From the NCBI RefSeq assembly GCF_014529535.1, contig NC_050736.1, positions 682,001-746,000 of the forward strand: a stretch of 64,000 nucleotides of DNA, in the 5' to 3' direction. This stretch comes from Bradysia coprophila. Taxonomy: Eukaryota; Arthropoda; Insecta; Diptera; Sciaridae. The notes below the pieces were generated by a model. That model had not been told where the DNA came from. It saw nothing but the letters and a program-made list of their open reading frames with translations, and searched no databases. This document shows positions 57,301 through 64,000 of this stretch, in pieces (the stretch's first letter is position 1; each line of letters opens with the position of its first letter). Made by a program: the position numbers and the translations under genes.

Positions 57301-60300
57301 GCAGAGGCCAATATCTGACATATATGTAACTTATGAAGGAGGCGGATTAGCTTTCTAATTTTCCTCTTTGACGATAAGGATTTAATTTCTTGATAATTTG
57401 CAAAAATTTCAGAAAATTATCATAAATTCCAAAGATCTGGTGTCCATTAAGTCTTATAAAATACCATCCTAATGTAATCGGCTTAGCTCAAAAGCATAGG
57501 AAACATTAAGAAATGCCATAAAAACGGTGGATTTTCTCTATGTCATTTTAGTAAAACCGACAGAAAATAAAGTGAATTTTTGGGAACTTAAATTCCCTTA
57601 AAATATGTCATGTGACATAGAGTCACTTGGAGTTTATTTCCAAAGAAAAAGACTTAACCATTAACAGCTTCGGTTGATTGAGGCTCCGCTGCTCTTCGAC
57701 GTTTCGACAACCACAGTTGGAATGCTACGTTTCATAGCGCCTAGTTATATAATATACTAATTTATGTGCGCACGGAGAGAAATTGAGATTTCGAGCAAAA
57801 CACGGATACCGAATACCATTTGTCAGTTTGGCTTGTTTATAGGAAAAAAATTATCGATTCCTAAATATAGTCCAGGCAATTGTGTCAGAAAAAAGGCCTC
57901 CGTTCGCCAAAAATATACTGAAAAATTCGAATTTTGAAAAATTTAATTTGTTCCACAATTATACATTCCCAATCATGTAAGATAGCTGAAAAGCTCGGAA
58001 AACGTAAAGCGAGCGGATTGACACAAGGGACCCGACTAATAATACCAATAAAGTAGTAACATGAGTACCGAAAAGGAAGCTTCCAGGCAGGACTAGTAAT
58101 TTTACATCAAAGAGTGTTCTTTCTTTATGAACTTTCAGCGTTAAATTTATGTGAAAAAATCTGACATTTGTTGTCTGGCTACTTGTAAATGGGTTTTAAG
58201 ATATGCTTCCAGCAAATCATAGTTTTTAACTTATCGACTCTGTTACCCAAATTTTGTAGGTTTCACGTGGCATTAGCTTAATATAATAAAAATTCGTCGG
58301 ATCGACTTTCAGCTTCGTTCTTCATGTGTCAAAAAGGTTGTGAAAGTTCAACGATCTATTCTTCGATTTCGAATTGTAGTTATGAATATCAATATATTGT
58401 AACAATAAAATGTGTCAGTAAAAGCAAAAGGAAACGGTAATTGGATTAGTAAATTAATTTTTAAAAAAACTCAAAAGCATAATGTAACAATTATTGCTTT
58501 TAAGAAAAATAATAATAAAAACAAAAACAATAAAATGGAAACTCATTTTTAAACGAATGCGTTTATTGTTTCCCTAGGATATATAATTCAAACAAAATGA
58601 ATAAATATGTAAAAAAAACTCAAAAAAGAAAAGGGTGGGAAAAACGAAAAAAAAAAGTTTTTTTTTTACAAATCTTAGCTTACCGTATGGCACTGCTGGC
58701 CAATTGAGATTTGACTGAATGTATTCATATTGAGGAGCGAATTGAATGCCAGCAGTGACAATTTGATTCACATCATTGTTCAATAGCGCTGATGAAGCTG
58801 CATTAATCGGTTGCAAGGCTGTCGATAGACGTGTTCGTTCGTCATCGTTAACATCGGACAAGTCTAGGAATTCATATTGGTCCGGCTGTTTCTTTAATAC
58901 ATAATAATAACACGGATAATCATCAAAATTAGTGACTTGATATAAAGAGGATTTTTTTTTTATTTTGTAAATAAATTGTTTTGTTTCGACGATAAAAGTT
59001 ACATTTACACACATAAAATAAAAAAATAAAAAAATTGTAGTAATTCCGTCTTATTGCTTAGGAAATGGACAATTGTGAAGTGCTTCTTTACGTTAAGATA
59101 GACAGTGAATAGAAAAGGTTTTTTTTCGTGTGTGTTAAAACAAATTGTAAAACTTTTGGAAACTTTCGGAATCGTTATCAGTCACGAACATCATCTTATT
59201 GATTCCGTCCAAACTGAACGTTGTACTGGATGTGGAATTATTTTTATGTTTATTTGTGTGACAAGCCTTGCCAATAAGAAATGCAAAAACGTTTATAATG
59301 GATGCATGAATGACGAGCCTGACGTGCTAGAGTGCATCATCGTGCTGATCTGAATTGATTTTTTTGAAAGTATATCAGCGTGTCGGTAGGATTAGTTTTT
59401 GAAAGTTATACCAGGTTTTTCAGTAAACTTCTAGTTCTTTAATAAATCTGACAAACTTTTACAAAATTGCATCCAGTCTAAATATGATTATAGAGGACAC
59501 TAGCAGATGCACTCAGCTGTGTATTAAGTTGAAGAAAAAAAAACTGAATTTAGGAATCTGTCTACGATACAATCACTGTATCAAAATTGAGTCCTCCTTC
59601 AACAACAACATATCGAAGAAAGACATATATGTAAGTGAGTAAACTCAGAACCGTTTTATCATAAGAACTTTCACAAAACGTTGAACGTCTGCATTTGCTT
59701 AAAAATCATTTAAAGTCTTTGCAAAGACGTAATATTTTTGTCAGTGCTTGTGATGCGAAATTGGCCATTAAAAACGTCAATTTGTATGAAAATGTTCACG
59801 GAATAAATCTTAAAATACTAATCTGGCATCGTAGGATGTACGGCATTTGCATTGTCTTGAACGTTTTGAAATTATTAGTTGTTAAAAGAGAACAATTCGT
59901 ACTATGTATCGGCTTGAAGCACGGCAGAGTAAAGTAATCCAGGCAAGAGCAGTCGATTTTGACGAGGGACCTAAATTCATAAGCAGGCCTTTGACTTTGG
60001 TGCTTACTGTCCAAATGCGTGAAACGAATACGTAAACGATTATAACAAGTTTTAGGTCCCTCCTTCGAATGTATTTTCGACCTCTGCTCCTGCCAGGTTT
60101 ACTTTACTCTGTCGTGCTTGAAGGCAATGTCAAAAGATCTATTTAAAGACAAGACAAGTACGTTCAACGTTTCGTATATCTATGCATTGACATTGCCTCA
60201 GTATTTCTTTCAATCTAGCTATCAGTTAACACTGTAGACCGATTTGAATATCGGTCGAATCGAAATAACGAGTTGAAAACTTAATACAAATTCCTCATTG

Positions 60301-62042
60301 TTTGTAGTTATTACTGTCTAGTGTACAGTGTCCACACAATGTAATTTCTTAATTTCATAAACAATGACCAATATTTAGGCTTCACTGCTTTACTAACACA
60401 TTTGAGAGGCGGAAAATTGCTGATTCTCACGTCTGATACACATAGTGATCTGTGAATCAAATTATTTGGATTCAATGCTTTACATGTAGTGACTATTAGT
60501 CTGGTTCGGCTAATGAAAACAATTAGATTTTGTCAATAGTTAAAATTACTCTGTTCTACAACCAATACGTCTCAGCTGCGAAAACAAAACCGCTCTCTTT
60601 TAATTGAGATTCTTATTTAACATCGTCATATTGTAATATATACCAATAACTCTATTATATGCACAGTCGTTCAAAGTCTAATTAGCATAAACAAATTGAT
60701 TTGATCTAACGACTAGCTGAAGCAGATATCTCATTCTACAATCTACATTCTTAGCAAATATTGTCGTGAGCAGCACATTCTCTCAGGGATAAAACAATCA
60801 ATAAACGTTTATGAATCTAGGATCATTAAAATTTATCATTTTTTATAGATTATTGTAATTAAGGTGCTTCTAAGTGAGTTGTCGGACAAAAACAAACTCT
60901 AACACATGCAAAAGATCGTCCTAATTCTTTCTTCTCCAATACTTATTTGTGAATCAATATTTCTATCTTAATTACACTTATTTATAGTCCATTAAGAGAT
61001 GCTGCCACTCTAAAACTGTTTAAATTGAATGCTAATAAAAATATCACCAACATCTACAGAGGCTTTAGCGTGCATAATTCTAGACGGAACGTTTAACTCG
61101 AACAGAAATAACTAAGATATTCATAGGAACTTTGAACCTGACAATGTAGTACGCGATACTTAAACAATATCTACGAATTCGAGTGATCGGTTAGAGTGTC
61201 GTTCTTTCTGAGAATGACAGCCAGATCCGAGTTTCATTGAGACTCTCAAGTGACGTTTAGTTTCTCTGATTGAAGAGAATCATTACAGGGTTTTTCGATG
61301 AACAATGAACATGGTCAAGGCGACCAACCATACGGAATGTAATTATAGTCGTGATCATCACGTTGAAAGTACGACTTTAATGCAAAATTGGTAGAGTAAA
61401 TTCTTTAGTACGATATTAAATCTAACCTCAAACATCAGCCCCTATGATTGACAATTAAAAGCCGCTTTTTTTAAAGAACGCCCACTCGGTGACGTGTAAC
61501 TTTTGCTAATACCTGCGAAAAGCTCCTCCGAACATCAGCTCCGACACGATACAACTTAAATTACTTTTCCGTATTATCCGGTTATCTAATTTTAATTTTC
61601 ACTTCAAGCAAACTATGTTTTAAAACGTTTTAAATTGCACTAGTCAAGACTTAGTGCGGAAATGTATTTTCGCAAAAAAAAAGAAGAAAAAAAGCAGTTC
61701 ACCAATTGAATTTCACCATCGTCAGCACACACTCACAACGAAAAAAAAAGACATTTTACAGGAATTTCAAAACGTGAGTTCTGCAACCACTTATTCGACG
61801 TGATGTTATTTCCGAAATATTTTTTTCCCATTACTAAAAACTAATTCAATAAATGTGCTTCTCGATCATCACCCGCACGATATATACCAACAAATAATCA
61901 GGCACTCTCGTTACATAAATTTTTTTTTTGTAGGTAACCACGCACCGACCCGCAAAGGCATTCACACACACAAAAATCTGAAGTTCCTTATTTTTGGATC
62001 AATTTTTATTCATATTACACTCACCGATTTACAATGATCCAT
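51383..62042 (-). CDS. USP10: USP10-type ubiquitin C-terminal hydrolase
   Basis: Nine coding exons (5' to 3'): 62042-62025, 58885-58684, 55581-55079, 54985-52972, 52907-52471, 52400-52299, 52179-52015, 51948-51720, 51648-51383. They sum to 3936 nt, 1311 residues plus stop, all in phase. The 18-nt first exon (MDHCKS) is the least certain. Residues 1-900 are mostly disordered: Gln-rich runs, an RG-rich box at about 254-268, Ser/Thr/Asn-rich linkers. The USP domain spans about 927-1300: LRPRGLINRSNNCYMNASLQ with nucleophile C939; GRQEDAEEFLGFLLNKL; LEKLPVVLVLHLKWFDY; SKGHYITDAF with His1255; Asp1272/1273. Human USP10 is 798 residues; the excess lies in the low-complexity part. USP10 removes ubiquitin from diverse targets and binds G3BP through an FGDF motif; here the aligned site reads YEFLDLSD. 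Confidence 0.93.
55582..58683 (-). other. USP10 intron 2
   Basis: 3.1 kb from GTAAGC to TTACAG. Contains the hairpin at 56553-56697. No coding sequence recognised. Confidence 0.8.
56553..56697. repeat. Near-perfect 70-bp hairpin
   Basis: Arms begin ACTTTAGTAACACCGGAAAG and run about 70 bp each through GTCGAGGAATACCTCC to ATTTTTAG, with a loop of a few bases (TTTGAC). Only one or two mismatches. No target duplication seen. Confidence 0.85.
58886..62024 (-). other. USP10 intron 1
   Basis: 3.1 kb, GTGAGT to ACAG, if the 18-nt first exon is right. Carries the MITE at 59920-60116. Frames at 59105 and 59695 look like noise. Confidence 0.6.
59920..60116. mobile_element. hAT-like MITE, copy 2, exact 7-bp TSD
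   Basis: 197 bp; ends CACGGCAGAGTAAAGTAA and, reversed, CACGACAGAGTAAAGTAA, then CCAGGCA/CCTGGCA and GAGGGACCTAAA-like pairing. CTTGAAG flanks both sides (59913-59919 and 60117-60123). Related to the element at 819-1020 by shared ends. Confidence 0.85.
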
Positions 62043-62594
62043 CGCGCACTAATTTAGACATTGTTGATTCGTTTTCAGCGTTAATGTTTGCACTGGAAAT
62101 ATATTGCAATTTTATCTAATTTTCGATATTTTCTGTAATATGGCCACGAACATTATCAATCTAAAAAAAATTTAATAAGAATATTTTTTTGAAAGATGCC
62201 GCAAGTGCTGACCTCAAACGGTTGAGGTAATAAACTAGTACGACAATATGTTATTATTCACAATGAATTCTAGAAGGTGAACGCATTTTGTATACTCTCA
62301 AAAATCGCAAATTTTTGCTTTTTAGAACTTTTTATAAGTATGAAGTTATTATCATTGGATGTTAAAATGACTATTACATACATTGTTTGACAGACCAGAA
62401 GTATGACTTTTTTAACCAGAACAAGATATGATTTGATTTGTTTAGAGATCACTAACAGTCTTTTACTGACTGTTGGGGAGGTCACACAGACCCCCATTTT
62501 ATTAGATACGCGGGGACACACAAAACAGGATTCACCTACTATGAAATTGTCAAATTTGAGAATCCATCTTCTATCTGTATCTGCGAGATCTATC

Positions 62595-62810
62595 CAAAGT
62601 TTACAGCTTTGCTTTTTACGGCCAATAACAACTGACCGAACCACGCCTCGAAGTATGCAAATACTCTCTGAGTAAAGTTAGGTGCTTGATTGATGTGCTA
62701 AATGTTGGCTAGAAATATGAACACAAATTTCATCGTATTTGGGTTATGCCATACGCCAGTGTGTACATCGTTACAGCCACCAAACACACTCAAACTACAA
62801 ATTATGAAGC
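62595..62810. repeat. Dispersed repeat, shared with 29119-29310
   Basis: Same ordered blocks as at 29119: TTTTTACGGCCAATAACA, CGCCTCGAAG, AATACTCTCTGA, and AAATTATGAAGCTTGAGTG near the end. Confidence 0.55.
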
Positions 62811-62939
62811 TTGAGTGAACTTCGCTACAAAATTCCATGTGGATAATACGGCACTGAACCCCATCAGACTATGTAGATTTCGGGTCAATTCGCTATTTCA
62901 AATGGAAGTATACTCTATGATCTAATGTCGAAATTTGTA

Positions 62940-63060
62940 TGGAGCGAAGGAAATAGCGATTTCATATAAACAAACTCACTTTTCAATGAAAATCGCTTTT
63001 TCTTCCGGTTTGTATGGACAGACAATACCTGGTTTGTACTTTCATTGGCTATTGCCACCT
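62940..63060. repeat. Dispersed repeat, inverted copy of part of 8895-9170
   Basis: Contains, on the minus strand, CAATGAAAGTACAAACCAGG and a GAGTTTGTTTATATG segment found at about 8995-9045. Partial and diverged. Confidence 0.5.
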
Positions 63061-63907
63061 TAATTTGCCTGTCTTCCTTAGATTTTTGATAAGAGTGATT
63101 GAATATTTCACGAAATTTTGATACCAGTTCTTATCTTTCGGCAGGGTTTTATTTGAGGAGGCTACGCAGATCATTGGAACCTTTACCGTTGTAGTAAAAA
63201 AATCCACTGACTTATGCTGTAATTTTCATACAAAATCTTAGTATAATGTCAGTTCAGTTTAAATTTCGTATTTAAATGCAGTTAAAGTTACCGACATTTT
63301 CTACGACACCTTCCTAGTGAATGGCGGTCTGCGTAGCCTTGTCTTTTGGGGATAAATGGGATAAATAGAGATCATAGATACACCAAGCGTGTTCTGTAAC
63401 CTTCTTCCGTTTACCTCTCCGTTTCAAATGTCAATTGCCTATCACTATCACCACTTTTACATATTAAAAAATTTACCACAAAATCACAGGCGATGAGTTT
63501 TTGTATGAAATCCGCCATTTTATCGTCAAGTGTCATGTGTCAAACGCGTGTCTGTATCTGCGTCCCCCCGGTCTCCCCAAAGTTTACAATCTTGAAACTA
63601 CTGATGCTACTGATCGTACGTATATGGATATAAATTTTGTCTTCATTGGAAACTTGAACGCGACCTTTTTCTGTTTCTTCGTTCAACAACTAGATGTTAG
63701 CAATAACGGAATCATTGTGATTTTGTCAAAAATGATGCCGTACGTGTATGTGTGTCGCATGTCGGAAACGTTCACACAAACACACACCAGCCGACAGTTG
63801 ACAGCCCGGTCGATTTTGATCAATAATTTAACTTCATGTGAAAATTTTCATTTTACTTCATAAATATCAAAATTCAGAAAAACAGAATTTGAAAGTCATA
63901 AATAAAA

Positions 63908-64000
63908 ATGTCAGTGCAGACAGTATTACTAGACTTTTCCATTGATCCGGTGCGAATTGGTGATGAAGTTGCCAGTAAAGATTTACTGAAATTCATCAAG
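63908..64000 (+). CDS. 5' end of an unidentified gene, cut by the window
   Basis: ATG at 63908 in an AAAAATG context opens a frame of exactly 31 codons to the window end: MSVQTVLLDFSIDPVRIG, then DEVASKDLLKFIK. The sequence looks like an ordinary globular or helical N-terminus, not low complexity. Too short to assign; I do not recognise it. It faces USP10 head to head. Confidence 0.6.
   Translation, partial: MSVQTVLLDFSIDPVRIGDEVASKDLLKFIK

Larger units (their letters stand above)
62043..63907. promoter_or_regulatory. Divergent intergenic region, USP10 / 63908 gene
   Basis: Between two divergent start codons. Contains dispersed repeats at 62595-62810 and 62940-63060. The minus-strand frame at 62270-62644 has no recognisable domain and overlaps a repeat. 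Promoter elements were not assigned. Confidence 0.4.

Noticed and set aside
62270-62644. 124-codon minus-strand frame
   Set aside because: Runs through a dispersed repeat shared with 29119-29310 and shows no protein features.
1-64000. CRISPR arrays, bacterial operons or prophage
   Set aside because: Spliced genes and poly(A) signals mark this as eukaryotic; the tandem arrays have no spacer structure.

Overview
The window is eukaryotic, AT-rich and insect-like. Coding exons have GT-AG junctions and mostly very short introns (about 60-72 nt in the two best-resolved genes). Gene content (LMX1-class LIM-homeobox, strumpellin/WASHC5, USP10) and an abundance of short inverted-repeat elements suggest a dipteran, perhaps a nematoceran such as a fungus gnat. 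That last step is inference; no marker in the window fixes the species.

Layout. 1-7.8 kb: a MATH-RING putative E3 ligase (minus), an uncharacterised plus-strand ORF, and a minus-strand TPR/Sel1/MYND protein split over two overlapping frames. 7.8-20 kb: no confident gene; several foldback elements and one frameshifted coding remnant. 20-29 kb: an LMX1-class LIM-homeobox gene (minus), five recognised coding exons with phases that all agree. Its 5.2-kb last intron holds a palindromic 22-bp minisatellite and a near-perfect inverted repeat with 0.77-kb arms. 29-37 kb: repeat-rich intergenic DNA, including a tRNA-derived sequence. 37.4-41.3 kb: complete strumpellin in ten exons. 42.6-43.8 kb: a divergent two-exon gene of unknown function. 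44-51 kb: gene-free, with a very AT-rich, T-biased tract. 51.4-62.0 kb: a USP10-type deubiquitinase in nine coding exons with two 3.1-kb introns. 63.9 kb to the end: the first 31 codons of a plus-strand gene that leaves the window.

The genes look like unrelated housekeeping and developmental loci: WASH-complex endosomal actin regulation, a deubiquitinase, a homeodomain regulator and an E3 ligase. There is no sign of an operon or gene cluster. Head-to-head pairs (strumpellin/42564 gene; USP10/63908 gene) may share promoter regions, and the 4283 ORF and the MYND gene converge with poly(A) signals about 40 bp apart.

The most unusual content is the set of inverted repeats. At least seven have exact or near-exact 7- or 8-bp flanking duplications, typical of hAT-like MITEs, and one has TA flanks like Tc1/mariner. 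The large intronic palindrome in the LMX1-class gene is the best candidate for something functional, such as a long hairpin RNA source. Exon joins were made by hand from splice motifs, phase and remembered family similarity; no database search was run.
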